Shown one piece after another: positions 10,365 through 21,599 of a stretch of DNA of 64,000 nt; the first letter of the stretch is position 1; the number at the start of each line of letters is the position of its first letter. Origin of the DNA: Anagrus nilaparvatae. Lineage: Eukaryota > Arthropoda > Insecta > Hymenoptera > Mymaridae. The notes under the pieces are model-generated. The model had not been told where the DNA came from, did no database searches, and saw only the letters and a list, made by a program, of their open reading frames with translations. The DNA lies in contig JAKSXM010000263.1 in NCBI GenBank assembly GCA_022575985.1, forward strand, positions 9,590,001 through 9,654,000, given 5' to 3'. The position numbers were made by a program, and so were the translations under genes.

Positions 10365-10560
10365 ATTGGCTGCTAATTTCAAATTCAACATCAGTTTTGT
10401 GCAAAAACTTTGAAGCGTTCTTTAAAATAGTGGTGACTGACAAATTTGCCCTAAAGCATAACCCTAATACGGCTACTTTACGCCATTCACCCCTATTTTA
10501 AAGAATGCTTTAAAGTTTTTGCACAAAACTGATGTTGAATTTAAAATTAGCAGCCAATTA
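10365..10560. repeat. Nested palindrome in FB2 left arm
   Basis: TTGGCTGCTAATTTCAAATT..CATCAGTTTTGTGCAAAAAC..TTTAAAATAG is mirrored by CTATTTTAAAG..GTTTTTGCACAAAACTGATG..AAAATTAGCAGCCAATTA. Arms of ~68 bp surround a ~60 bp loop. The right arm of FB2 has no equivalent, so it is a later insertion or a local inversion-duplication. Confidence 0.75.
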
Positions 10561-10569
10561 TACACTGTT

Positions 10570-10820
10570 AAAAATACCCGATGGTAAATTTACGAAATAA
10601 TCGTAAAGTTACGATTTTGTCGTAAATTTACTAAAAAAATCGTAAATTTACCATTTAAATCGTAATTTTACGATCGATCGTAAATTTACGATTTTTTTGT
10701 AATTTTACGATTTTGATATCGTAAATTTATGATTTTTATTCGTAATATTACCACCAAATCGTAAATTTACGATTTTTATGGTAAATTTACGATTTTGCAT
10801 TTGTAAATTTACGACTGCTA
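10570..10820. repeat. Self-complementary ATCGTAAATTTACGAT repeat
   Basis: About a dozen copies of TCGTAAATTTACGATT-type words, spaced roughly 17-22 bp, each a palindrome. A shorter run of the same words at about 13435-13515 marks the matching position in the right arm of FB2. Confidence 0.8.
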
Positions 10821-11959
10821 GATTTCCAAAACATTTCCAAAACTAAGGGGTAAGTACAAATTTACCTTATTTTTTCGTTCCTAAACTCATATACGAGTAA
10901 AAACTAATTTTGGCATAAAATTTTTGTATTAACACTAAAATATCAAAATGGCATTAAAGAAGGTATTCTCATCTCAAAAGTTATTTTAAAGCCGTAAAAA
11001 TTTTGTTCAGGAATTTCAAATTTTGTATACAAGCCGCAATTGAAATGAACTAAAAAAAAATTTTAATATTAAATAAATTTTTTAATATCTAACATTTTTT
11101 ACGTACATAAATATTACCAATTGTTTAACAAAAAAATTAGAAATCTTTTTTTTGATTTCTAAGTTAAAAAAATCTAAGGCAAAAGAGGAAAAAGTTAATT
11201 AAATTCAAATAAAAATTTTTGGAGCTTAAAAAAGAAGAGAAAATAAAAATCACTTGGCTCTCTTTTACCTTAAATTTTGAAAATTTTAATCTGAGACAAA
11301 TATACTTATAAATTAAATAGTCTTAATGATTAAATTTTGCACAAGATCCAGATTATACATGAAAAAAACAAAAAAATTAACCTTTGGGTAGAAAAATCAA
11401 AATTTTTTCAAAAGCGTTGATATAAAGTTTTGAATTAAATATGTAGGTTTGTCTGAAATGATTATTTCAAATATAAAGATTATGTAATTACAAAGTATAA
11501 TAGTAACGGAATCCCAATAACGTAAAGGGTTCCTACAATAAAAAATGAGAATACACTAATATGTGAGAATAAAAATAATATAAAAAATCATATTTGAAAA
11601 AGAACTTTTCTGAAATTTTAAAATTAATATACAACTTTTATGAGAAATTGTTTTTTACTATAATTTCCACCCCTTGATGAAGTTTAATGATTTTTTTTAT
11701 GGTCATATTTGAAATAAGCAACGTCAGATGCCCAGGATACAGTTTTTTAAGTAAAAATAAAACCTTTTATAAAAATTGATTTTTCACCCCTTTTTACCCT
11801 AATTTTTCACCCCTAGATGAAATTATATGATTTTTTTGAGTTCATATTTGAAATCAGCAATCTCAAAAACCCCTAGATATAAATTTAGAGCTAATAATAT
11901 AAAGAAGTTTCAGAATTATAATAAAGTGGTACGTTTTGGCCGCGCCGGCGGTAATCGAT

Positions 11960-12115
11960 TAACAAGGGGAATTCAATACATTTGGAACACTAAATTACAC
12001 CAAATGGTTATGAACGAGTTTATTATGTTGAAAAAACATGCCGACTACCTTCGGTTAATTCCAATGGGCGTTCTAGGCCTAGAAACGCAGGGTTCAATGT
12101 TATTAAATAGGGTTT
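11960..12115 (-). repeat. Dispersed repeat M, inverted copy
   Basis: Reverse complement of 12825-12965, sharing ACACCAAATG..TATGAACGAGTTTA, AACATG(C/T)..GACTACC and GGCCTAGAAACGCAGGGTTC. Related sequence occurs in direct orientation at 21180, 26180 and 42890. Confidence 0.6.
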
Positions 12116-12599
12116 TCTGGTTATTTTCAATATAACGCTACAACTTCCCATGTAAAATTAGCCCAAAAAGCGTGAAAAATAGCCTAAGAATCCCTATTAT
12201 GGGCTACCATTTTTTTTTGTATAAGTAGATATACTATATTATATGATAATTAGGTATAGAAACCCAAAAAACATTAGTGTAGTGTGAGAAAAATGGTAAT
12301 ATACTAAAAATTATAACAAAAAATGGCAAAAAAACGTTAAAAATGACCTAACATTGGCAATTACGCAAAATTGGACCAGGTTAGGTCAAAACGGACTTCG
12401 GATTTGGAATCAGCGACCCCACAAACTATATATACCGTCGAAAAATTCCATGGACATACTTTTAAAAAAAATCGCAAATAAAACCATGCTCCAGGCCTAT
12501 ACTAATTAAAAATGAGCTTTTTTAAAAAATCGTAAAATTGGGACTGTGACTTCAAATTATCATATCTAGTTAACAAATAATTGAAAAGGGTAAAATAAA

Positions 12600-12965
12600 G
12601 AAGTTTTGGAAATTTGAAGCTTGTACAAATATTTTGAGACCTAAAAACCCATTTTTTTAAAAATTACAAATTTGGCAGCAATTTAAAATTGGTCATTTAT
12701 AGCCAAAAATGACCATTTGGTTAATTGGCTTTAGTGATGAAAGAATTAATGATATTAATTTGGTTAACTTGTGAGATTTTGGCGTTTTGTTGAAAATTCC
12801 CAAAAAAAACCCTATTTTATAACATTGAGCCCTGCGTTTCTAGGCCCAGAAGGCCCATTGGAATAAACGGAGGGTAGTCAGCATGTTTTTTCAACATACT
12901 AAACTTATCCATAAACATTTGGTGTAATTTGGTTTTCCGAATGTATTGAACTCCCCTTGTAAAAT
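12600..12965 (+). repeat. Dispersed repeat M
   Basis: Contains TTTGGCAGCAATTTAAAATTGG, then ATAACATTGAGCCCTGCGTTT, a GAATAAACGGAGGG block and TTTTTTCAACATA. The same ordered blocks recur near 21180-21300, 25980-26290 and 42690-42960. No coding capacity is visible. Confidence 0.55.
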
Positions 12966-13880
12966 CTTTTACAAAAATAAAGCATATTTTTAGTGATTTT
13001 TATTTTCTCTCCTTTTTTAAGCTCCGAAAATTTTTATTTGAATTTAATTAACTTTTTCCTCTTTTGCCTTGGATTTTTTAACTTAGAAATCAAACAAAAG
13101 AATTCTAATTTTTTTGTTAAACAATTTTACATAAAAAATGTTAGATATTAAAAAATTTATTTAATATTAAAATTTTTTTTTAGTTCATTTCAATTGTGGC
13201 TTGTATACAAAATTTGAAATTCCTAAACAAAGTTTTTACGGCTTTAAAATAACTTTTGAGATGAGAATACCTTCTCTAATGCCATTTAGATATTTTAGTG
13301 TTAATACAAAAATTTTATGCCAAAATTAGTTTTTACTCGTATATGAGTTTAGGATCGAAAAAATAAGGTAAACTTGTACTTACCCCTTAGTTTCGGAAAT
13401 GTTGTGTTTAGGCTTATAAATACTCAAATCTAGCAGTCGTAAATTTACAAATGCAAAATCGTAAATTTACCATAAAAATCGTAAATTTATGATTTGGTGG
13501 TAATATTACGAATTTGTCAGGACCAAAATCAATTTTGTAGGACCAAAATGAATGAGGCCACAATGTATACAAAGTTTACTTAAATTTACATAAAAAATAT
13601 TATGTTCAAGTATTTTTCAATAAAATTTGATATTTTTTTCATTGATTTTTCCAAACATTTCCTAATAATGCCTGATCTATTCCTTTCACCCTTCTTTTTA
13701 GAGTATATTTAAGGGTTGTAGGTCAAAATTAATGTCAGATTCTGAAAGAGCGTGAAATTTGTCTATTAGGATGAACTTTTTAGCCACATCTATAAGGGAA
13801 TATATTTATTTTTGCTCATTTCCAAAACTCTTCGCCTCGGCGTTAATGAGTTAATTTTCTTTAATTAATTAGTTAATTAA

Positions 13881-13986
13881 TTTTTACATTAAAATTATAA
13901 TTTTTACATTGAAAGTATAATTTTTACATTAAAATAATAATTTTTACATTAAAATAATAATTTTTGCATTAAAATTATAATTTTTC
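13881..13986. repeat. 20 bp tandem repeat at FB2 right end
   Basis: Five consecutive copies of TTTTTACATTAAAATTATAA, exactly 20 bp apart (13881, 13901, 13921, 13941, 13961). The left end of FB2 has only about one and a half complementary copies near 9869-9900, so the array expanded on one side. Confidence 0.85.
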
Positions 13987-14339
13987 TTAAAATTTCGATT
14001 TTGAGATGCCCTGGGCTTTCCTGAGCTGCCTGTTGTTTCTAGGTCTTTTTTTTTTGGTAAAACTATTTTTTTTTTAGTAAATTTAATGTTATAAAAGATT
14101 TTGTACATTAAAAATTATTTTTTATAACTCAAAACAGCTTTTATACAAACTTATTTATTATTTTCCAATTAATTTCTATTAGAATATCGAATTGAAACAG
14201 TTTTTAGCTAAAAAAAAAAGCGCCAGAAGGATTTTTTAAATTCTTTGATTTTTGTGATTCTGAACAACTAAAAAACAAATTTCCATTGGAAACTCGGGGG
14301 TAATTTGAATTTTTATTCAAATTGTTTCAGGGGCACCGT
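13987..14339. other. AT-rich noncoding sequence
   Basis: No recognised feature. Confidence 0.5.
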
Positions 14340-15425
14340 GTCAGAACTTCGTAGCATTTCCGGGACCACCGTCTCTGGCCTCCAAATCGGGAAGGGCAGG
14401 GGCCCTTCCGAGTAGCGTACACATCCAAAGAAAGTGTGTCCTCCTCACCTAGACAGTATGAACACTGCGTTGTTGCCACCTTATATTATTTTTCTAACAT
14501 GAACTGGAAGTAACCGTGTCTCGTTAGAAATTGGGTAAGGTAAAAGTTAAAAGTTCACCTTTCTATACGGTCGCCCAGTCCATGCTTGCAGATCTGAGAT
14601 CAGAGTACGCGTCCACCTGGCCTTTCGTTCATTCTTTCATAGTTCTTGCCATGCGCTCATAGAGCTGGAGCGGGCGCGAGTGGATGCCACTTCACGGTCC
14701 TCTACACTATCGTAAATGTATTTCCGCTCCAGCGCTAGCAGGTCGATGGGTATGACCGATGCTACTACCTGGATGGCTGCATGGATACCGCATGGTACGC
14801 GCAGGCAATCCTTAGTGCTGCTTGTCACTGCACAGACGATATTTTATGTCTGTATTTAGCAGTTTTGGTGATATCCGCTCAAATCTCAGATCCATAAAGC
14901 AGTACAGAGTTGGCCATGGACATCAGCAATCTTCGCTTCTCTAATTTGGGTACTCTAATGTTAGTCATGAGCCTTGATAAGGAGTATACGATTGACGCGG
15001 CTTTTTCACTTGACCTCTGAAATTGTTCCCAGAAGTTCAGCTTGTTATCAAGCAGAACTCCCAGGTTAAACGTAGTCTTGGCTCGGATCGTGTGAGGGTT
15101 TACACCAACATCGACATTTACATCTATGTCGGTGGAAATTGTTGTTTGACGAGTCAGCATTACGATCTCTGTTTTTGGGATCGCGATCTAGAGCCCGTAC
15201 TCGCCCATCTAGAGGTTGATCTGATTCATGACTAGATTCAACCTTTCCTAGGTCACTTGCATGTCCCTGCTAGTTATTGTTAGGGACATGTCGTCTGCGT
15301 ACCTGATTAGGGAAACTCCTTCCGGGAGATGAACGCGCAAGTAATCATCGTACTGAACCATCTTTGGCCTCTGCTGACGCAAGACGGTAGGTGGGGTTTT
15401 CTGCAGCCGGAGCCCATCATTAATA
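14340..15425 (-). pseudogene. R1-clade-like LINE, RT and C-terminal fragment
   Basis: Minus-strand translation around 15260-15360 gives an LPEGVSLIRYADD segment, the catalytic metal-binding box of reverse transcriptase (YADD at 15290-15301). It is followed by a LGVLLDNKLNFWEQF block, EKAA, SRLM, KRRLLMSMANSVLLYGSE and VIPIDLLALERK (14879-15160 and 14700-14830), in the order seen in R1-clade LINE ORF2 proteins. Near 14440-14480 there is a CSYC start of the C-terminal cysteine knuckle. At least three in-frame TAG codons lie between the YADD box and the thumb, and frames shift afterwards, so it is dead. The 5' part of the RT is missing upstream of about 15425. It inserts into no rDNA here. Confidence 0.8.
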
Positions 15426-15778
15426 GCTTATCGATATTGTCGGTATGTACCCAAGCTACTGGAGGACTCTAAATTTCCGAAGCGAATTATGCTTTTATTC
15501 GTGGAAGAATGAGAGGAGCAAGGTAGTGCAAGTACAACGCCAACTATATCCTCTGTGATGCAACCAGTCTGCGTGTCAGCTACCCAGAATGTGAATGGTC
15601 GAAGGAGGCCGCTGTACATGGAGTGATGAATTTTAAAGAACTGAAAATTTCCGAAATAATCATAAATAAAAGCATGAATCAAAATGAAAAGAATGATGGT
15701 CAGGATTATCCTGCACAGGATATGGATTGTGAAATCATAGATGAAGAACATCAAAACGATATAGTTCAGATGAATAAG
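15426..15778. other. Unassigned junction between LINE fragments
   Basis: Base composition is more balanced than the surroundings, but no domain is recognised on either strand. Open frames of 125 codons (minus, 15428-15805) and 77 codons (plus, 15623-15856) overlap each other and neither shows a motif. It may be further degraded LINE sequence. Confidence 0.4.
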
Positions 15779-16248
15779 ACTTTGAGATGCCCTACACTGA
15801 CTCAAAAGGGGCAGCGACCCTTAAAATGGTATCTAGGCTGGGACTCGTTGTCTTGAATGTAGGTAACACCACTACCTTCAGAAGTACCGGTTATTGCATC
15901 TGCAGGCCTGAGCACAAGGGTGAATAACTGGCACGTTATGGAAGATTTTACAGCGAGCAACCGCCAGTATATTTCATTTGAAATCCAGCAAGAACGACGG
16001 CCCCCTGGCGAGGCATATAGGCCAAAACCAAGAGCTGAATAAAGAATGATTCATACAAGTTTTATCGATGGGACAAGGGGCAATTCTAGCGAAACCCTGC
16101 AGAGTAGGAAGTAAGGAAGACGTGGAGAAACTAGTATCCGAAGTAATTACGCTGCTTAAGAAAGCCTGTGATGCTTTCATGCATCGAAGAAGGTTCAATG
16201 GAAAGAACCCACCTGTGTACTGGTGGAACCCAGAAATAGCATAGCTCC
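15779..16248 (+). pseudogene. R1-clade-like LINE endonuclease C-terminal fragment
   Basis: Plus-strand translation gives RLGLVVLNVGNTTTFRSTGY, then STRVNNWHVMEDFT and NRQYISFEI, and in a shifted frame a stretch ending PPVYWWNPEIA. This is the order of the apurinic-like endonuclease tail (LNxG, TFxR, SDHxYI) and linker of R1/LOA-type LINEs. The catalytic SDH has decayed to SNR. Stops and at least two frameshifts are present. It lies head-on against the minus-strand RT fragment. Confidence 0.75.
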
Positions 16249-17004
16249 ACAATTTTATTATTTAAATTTTGCTATTTTTTTATTCTGTTTATTTTTTTTG
16301 ATTTTAGCTGGTTATTTTGTTTTTCTTTTTTTTAAAGCGTCACAAAGGCCTCTAAAATTTTACCCAAGAAGATTTTCAATGTAAAATTTCCCGAGGAATC
16401 CGAAAATCAAGTCAGATTTTTCATTTTCTATCAGGAAAAGCGAGAAAATTGGAAAATTCAGAAAATGAACAATTTTTAAAATCATTTTTTTGAGCCTAAA
16501 ATTGATTTTTAAGTACTTAAAAGGCAAATGGGACAAAAAAGGAGGTTACCAGCATGAAAAGTATGGGAAAACACATGTAAAAAAAATTAAAAAAAAAAAA
16601 AAAAAGTGACGCTTTTTGAGAAATTTGTATTTTCAAGTTTCCTTTAGTTTTTCCGATTTTCCGGCTTTTCCTGAGGTTTTCCCGAAAAAATATGGTCAGA
16701 TTCGGATTGGGCGGGAATTTTTACTACCCCCTTTCATATGGAAAATATTTTTTAGGCTTATTTAGGGCGTCCAGAAAATAAAAAGCAAACGGATGGCTGA
16801 GAATTCGAAAAAAATCAAAATTGGAAAAACAGCTGCCAAATCGCAACCAAGCCACCTAGAGCCTTAAAAATTGGCCAGTAACCATATTTTTACATACCAA
16901 ACACAGTGCAATTAGTATTTTTGAAATCCAAAACATCGACCTCAGACTTGGGTAAAAATAGCTAAGAACTAGCGAAATATTAATTAATGTTTTAATAAAT
17001 TATA
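16249..17004. other. AT-rich noncoding sequence
   Basis: No gene is recognised. Contains A-runs (16580-16605) and TTTTCCGATTTTCCGG-like words resembling the fold-back monomers. Confidence 0.5.
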
Positions 17005-17045
17005 GCTCCTGAATGAGGGTTGAAGGCCTCAACCGAAACGTCCAG
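17005..17045 (+). ncRNA. Hammerhead-ribozyme-like core (relict)
   Basis: The order is CTGAATGA (17009-17016), a six-base-pair stem GGTTGA/TCAACC, then CGAAACG. Hammerhead ribozymes need CUGANGA, stem II and GAAA in this order; here one extra A splits the first box. Penelope-like elements carry such ribozymes, and similar cores lie at 45938 and 49692. Stems I and III were not established, so activity is doubtful. Confidence 0.45.
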
Positions 17046-17205
17046 CAAAATCAAATAATTGTTTAAATTTTATTTACACCTTGTCTGTTAAGGTCGTACA
17101 ATATTTTTATTTATTATTAAATTTTTAACTTCATGTTACATATTTAGCTTGTATGGTCAAACCAGTTGTAACCTAGGTAGTGGAGTGCAATTGTCATTTA
17201 ATAAT
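17046..17205. other. AT-rich spacer
   Basis: Possible 3' flank of a lost Penelope-like element; nothing else is recognised. Confidence 0.4.
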
Positions 17206-18345
17206 GATGTAAAAGGTAAACGCAATTTTTTTTGTTTTTTTGTTTTTAAATACATATGTGAGTAAGAATCCAAGTTCTGTGAAGTATCGGAGGTATGCTA
17301 GGCCAGATATTGGGCAAAAACTGTTTTTTTGTCAAATTTTAAGAAGGTTGCTTCAGGATTTTGAGATATCTCTGGGTAAAATGAAAATATTTAAAAAAAA
17401 AAAAATGGGAAATTTTCGTCATTAGACAGAAAATAAAACTAATTGGATAAGGTTGCGATTAAAATATATCCTAACCTCCAAAAATCAACTTTTGTCCAAT
17501 TTTTATTGTTTTTAAATTAAATGGCGCAAAAATTATCGGATTTTTATGAAAATCTCAGAAAATACGTATTTTCATAGCGGGATAATGTGGTAAAATTTTT
17601 GTTTAAAAATTTTTATTTTTACAGGCAAAATAGGCATTTTTCGGCCAGAATCACGTAATTTTGAAATTAGCGCCATTTTATGCAAAAACATGGGAGGCTA
17701 AATGTTTTTTTTTTTAATAGCTGCCTTTTTTAAGCACTTTAACCTTAGTGAACGTTAGTATTTGCTTTCTTAATTAAAGTGCCCATTTTAGTCTCAAAAC
17801 AGAAAAATAGCCGATAAATTTTAAAATTTTTTGACATTTTGCCATATGTACTGTACCATGTTTTTGCATAAAATGGCGCTAATTTCAAAATTACGTGATT
17901 CTGGCCGAAAAATGCCTATTTTGCCCGTAAAAATAAAAATTTTTAAGCAAAAATTTTACCACATTATTCCGCTATGAAAATACGTATTTTCTGAGATTTT
18001 CATAAAAATCCGATAATTTTTGCGCCATTTAATTAAAAAACAATAAAAATTGGACAAAAGTTGATTTTTGGAGGTTAGGATATATTTTAATCGCAACCTT
18101 ATCCAACTAGTTTTATTTTCTGTCTAATGGCGAAAATTTCCCATTTTTTTTTTTAATATTTTCATTTTACCCAGAGATATCTCAAAATCCTGAAGCAACC
18201 TTCTTAAAATTTGACAAAAAAACAGTTTTTGCCCAATATCTGGCCTAGCTTACCTCCGGTACTTCACAGAAATTGGATTCTTACTCACGTATGTATTTAA
18301 AAACAAAAAAACAAAAAAAATTGCGTTTACCTTTGACATCACTTT
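17206..18345. mobile_element. Fold-back element, ~490 bp arms
   Basis: 17206-17695 and 17860-18345 are reverse complements with few differences. Shared blocks are AAAGGTAAACGCAA at the outer end, then ATACATATGTGAGTAAGAAT, GGGCAAAAACTG, CCTAACCTCCAAAAATCAAC, and at the inner end GCGCCATTTTATGCAAAAAC. The loop is ~165 bp. No coding sequence; the 61-codon frame at 17240 is inside an arm. A transcript would form a long hairpin RNA. Confidence 0.85.
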
Positions 18346-19738
18346 TCACTGATTTTTATACCTTATATCTCTCCACTAAGGGTAATGGACACCTCTTATA
18401 TATAAAAAATATTTGAAAAACAGCGCCAAGATCATCATCGTTATAAGACGTCAATAAATTTATATTAACAACGACGATAATCTTGGTGGCATCACTTCCT
18501 AGAAAATAACTTATAAAATTCAAAAAGATGCAGATGCACTTTTCCCTTGCAGTCACGAATGCAGGAAAAGGTGCAGCTGCATATAGAATATTGTAAATAT
18601 GTAAATAGTTAGATTAAGTTAGATTTAGATAAATATAAAATAATAATAATTTTAAGTATAGAAATGAATCTTCTGGAAAGAATTTTAATTTATTTAACTA
18701 AATTAAATAAATAATATAAAAAATAGTCGAATTTAAGTTACATAAAACGTAATTAAATAAACATGTATAAAAAATATATATTGTAAGACAATTATTAATT
18801 AATTAAATTTAAAAAAATAATTAAAACATTAAATAAAATAACCATATAAGATTTTAAATTAATTTTTCTCAAACATTCTTGAATATTTAGGAAGACGGTT
18901 GACCAGCTATAAAAGAACTCGCAAAATTGGGATTGCTTCATTCTTTTGGCAACCGGCACCTGAACCGCTAGTGTAACTAAGTTCACAAATAAATAAGTAG
19001 ATCGAAAAGTCAAATTTTTTATTTAAGGTGACGTTTGTCCTTAAACATTTCCTTTTCCCCTCCTATGCATAATTTTGCAACTCACTTCCTTGCGGTCAGT
19101 TGGTTCAGCACTCTTTCACTTTTTTAAGTCGAGAGGGATTGTTAACACCTCTTTGGAGGTACATTAGGCGGGTGAAACATGCTTAATATACACATGTAAA
19201 TAAAAAATGCACATAATATTTTATTTTAAGTAACGCATCCCAAATGGGGGGTTACACAGTTTATCGATATTGGTTACTTTCACCCTTCTGTTGTTCTGGC
19301 AGTGCTTGGGTTTTCTGGATCCCGAAGGATATGTTTTTAGAAAGGGAAAGTACTAACAAGGGTTTTTCTGAGAGTTGTGAGCGCTACTGAGCTAAGGTAT
19401 TTTGATTGGGAATTCAAAATTATAAAAAATGATTTCGTTTATTATTTAAATATTTGATTAACAAAACGAACTATTTGGAATAAAAAAGTGATAAATACTT
19501 TTAAAAAATTATAAAAATAATTATCTAATAAAAAAGAAACGAAACTTTTTAAAATACACTCAGATATTGAATATAAATAAGTACATGTATACAAAGGACT
19601 GAAAGCGAGCTTTCTACTATAAATTAAGATGCCTTTATTTTTATAGATTTTATAATAATTTTTTAAATTATTAACGCAGTTTTTAAACAATATAGTATTT
19701 TATGACCATGGTTTTACAGTTTTGTATGGCTAAAATAA
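18346..19738. other. AT-rich sequence without recognised feature
   Basis: Short open frames on the minus strand (18356-18556, 18795-19013, 19442-19690) have AT-driven composition and no motif. A slightly more GC-rich patch at 19040-19330 was inspected on both strands and not recognised. Confidence 0.5.
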
Positions 19739-21090
19739 AAAGTAATTATCATCTAAGGTGCAGCCGATGCATATGAAATTATTTGATAATTATAAATTAA
19801 AATTGTAATAATTTATTGTTGTTTGGCTATTCAATTTTTAAAAATTATTATCCCAAAAGTGATATCTATTTTTTAAGGTCTTACGTACGTCAGGATTTTT
19901 ACCTATCGGCATCTTTGTCTTACACATGTATAAAAGTACGGATTGCAACTTCAAATAAATAAAAAAGTTTTTCAATAATACTTAATTATTACTATTCAAA
20001 GCTTAAAAATAAATTTTATTAACTTAATTTTGGCATTAAATAAATTATTTATTATATAATAATATTATTTAATTATTTATAAAGAAAATAAATAAATAAA
20101 AAAATATACTAAATGACTCTACCTCAATAGCAGAAAAACGTTAATTTTTAGTAAATTTTTTTAAGTAAAACCATAAAAAATGACGGTCGATTGTAAATTT
20201 TAAGGTCTCTTTTTATTTATTAGGACATTATTTATCAACTCATAAAAAAAAATATCTAACTTTTGTATTTTAAATGCTTTTTTTTCATTTTTTAAAATTC
20301 CCCATAAGAGCCTGTGTTAATTTTTTTTTTATTTATTTATTTTCTCAAAAACTGTTCGGCCAATTATAAAAAAAAAAAAATACGTGTAAAATTAAATTAT
20401 ATTTACTTTACTTTTTCCAAGTTTTAGCTTTTTTTTTGCATTTTACCTCGGACTTACGTAAGACCTTAAACAAAGGAAGAATAAATAAGATTTAGCTTTC
20501 ATTGCAATTTGTAGATAGAATTGATAGTAAAATTCAAAAAAAATAAAATTTTATATTTTTTTCTCATGTCTTTAAAAGTAATGAAAAATGTCTAAAGCTT
20601 ATACTTGTTTTTGAGAACAATCCTTCTTAGAAAATGACACCAAAAGAAACTAAACTTTCTGTTAATTGACTAAAAGTTCGTAAATTTAAAATATTTTTGG
20701 ACAGTTGAACTTTCAAGTGAAACTTTTCTTTAAACTGTTGAATGCAATGTTATCATATCATAAATTAAATACTTTTTGATATTCTTTTAAGATTAAGCAA
20801 ATATTTTCTTAAACTATAGCACTCCAATTAAAAACAATAGGCGTCGCACCCAAAAAGAGAGATGAGAGGGCTTTTTTATTTTTGAAGGAAAAAATTTGTA
20901 TGCAAAAAATTTTCATAAATTTAGAGTAACTGAATCTGAAAAATTGAGTAATAGCAACTGACAATTATGTTAAAGTCCATTTTAAAAATTGAATGGCCAA
21001 TCAACAACAAATTATTACAATTATAATTTATTTTTATCAAATATTTTCAATCGTATGCATCAGCTTCACCTTGGATAATAGTTACTTTCG
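19739..21090. mobile_element. Inverted-repeat element, ~1.35 kb
   Basis: Outer arms ~115 bp: AAGGTG.AGC.GATGCATA, AATTGTAATAATTT.TTGTTG and GGC.ATTCAATTTTTAAAA at 19755-19845 are mirrored at 20975-21075. An inner pair, AAGGTCTTACGTA, lies at 19876 and, complemented, at 20454-20468. The interior is AT-rich with no gene. Confidence 0.65.
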
Positions 21091-21094
21091 ATTT

Positions 21095-21300
21095 TAAAGG
21101 TGACACTTAAACCAAAAAAAGTAGACCAACCAGAAGTGTTTTGGTTAATTTTTGAGGTTGTAGCTTTTTATCGAAACTTATCGAAAAACCCTGTTTTATA
21201 AGATTGAGCCAACATGTAAATTTGCGTTTCTAGCCCCAAAATTCCCTTTGGAATGAACGCAGGGCTGTTTGCATGTCTTTACAACATATAAAAGTATGTT
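21095..21300 (+). repeat. Dispersed repeat M, copy
   Basis: Shares the block order of 12600-12965: AAACCCTGTTTTATAAGATT, GAGCC, TTTGCGTTTCTAGCCCC, GGAATGAACGCAGGG, CAACATA. A 105-codon open frame beginning inside it (21273) has no motif and is not accepted as a gene. Confidence 0.5.
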
Positions 21301-21599
21301 TTCCAGTAAAAATTAGCATTTTAAAACGCTTTTTAGCTTTTGTGAAAATTTGTATTGCTAAAAACTCGAAATTCCCATGTTATTTAAATGGGAAAATTGA
21401 GGTGGTTAAAGGTGGTTACGTGTTTTTGCAAGGCGAAAACAAAATCCTTGGGACTGGGAACCTTTTATGGCTAAAACTTCACAAAAAAACCCGGGGAGCA
21501 AATATTTCCACAAAGTCCAAAAATAGGTCCACTCTAATGTATATGTATATATATACTAGGGTGCTCTGCCCGTTTAATGCTCCAATTTAAACCAATTAA
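21301..21599. other. Unassigned sequence
   Basis: Part of a 105-codon plus-strand frame lies here with no recognisable domain. It runs up to the 3' end of the following minus-strand LINE fragment. Confidence 0.4.

Larger units (their letters stand above)
9868..13986. mobile_element. Fold-back element FB2 (4.1 kb)
   Basis: Outer arms of roughly 380 bp (9868-10250 and 13540-13986) are reverse complements, sharing TTAATTAACTAATTAATTAA, GAGTTTTGGAAATGAGCAAA, CATTAATTTTGACCTACAA and TATACATTGTGGCCTCATTC. Further in, 10840-11150 pairs with 13010-13400, and 11960-12110 pairs with 12825-12965, so most of the element is a stacked palindrome with its axis near 12450. No transposase is present. The 102-codon frame at 11827-12135 lies inside one arm and is mirrored by a closed frame in the other, so it is not a gene. 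Confidence 0.75.

Noticed and set aside
11827..12135. 102-codon plus-strand open frame
   Set aside because: Inside a fold-back arm; the complementary arm does not encode the same protein and no motif is seen.
15428..15805. 125-codon minus-strand open frame
   Set aside because: Overlaps the plus-strand LINE endonuclease fragment and an unassigned junction; no motif.
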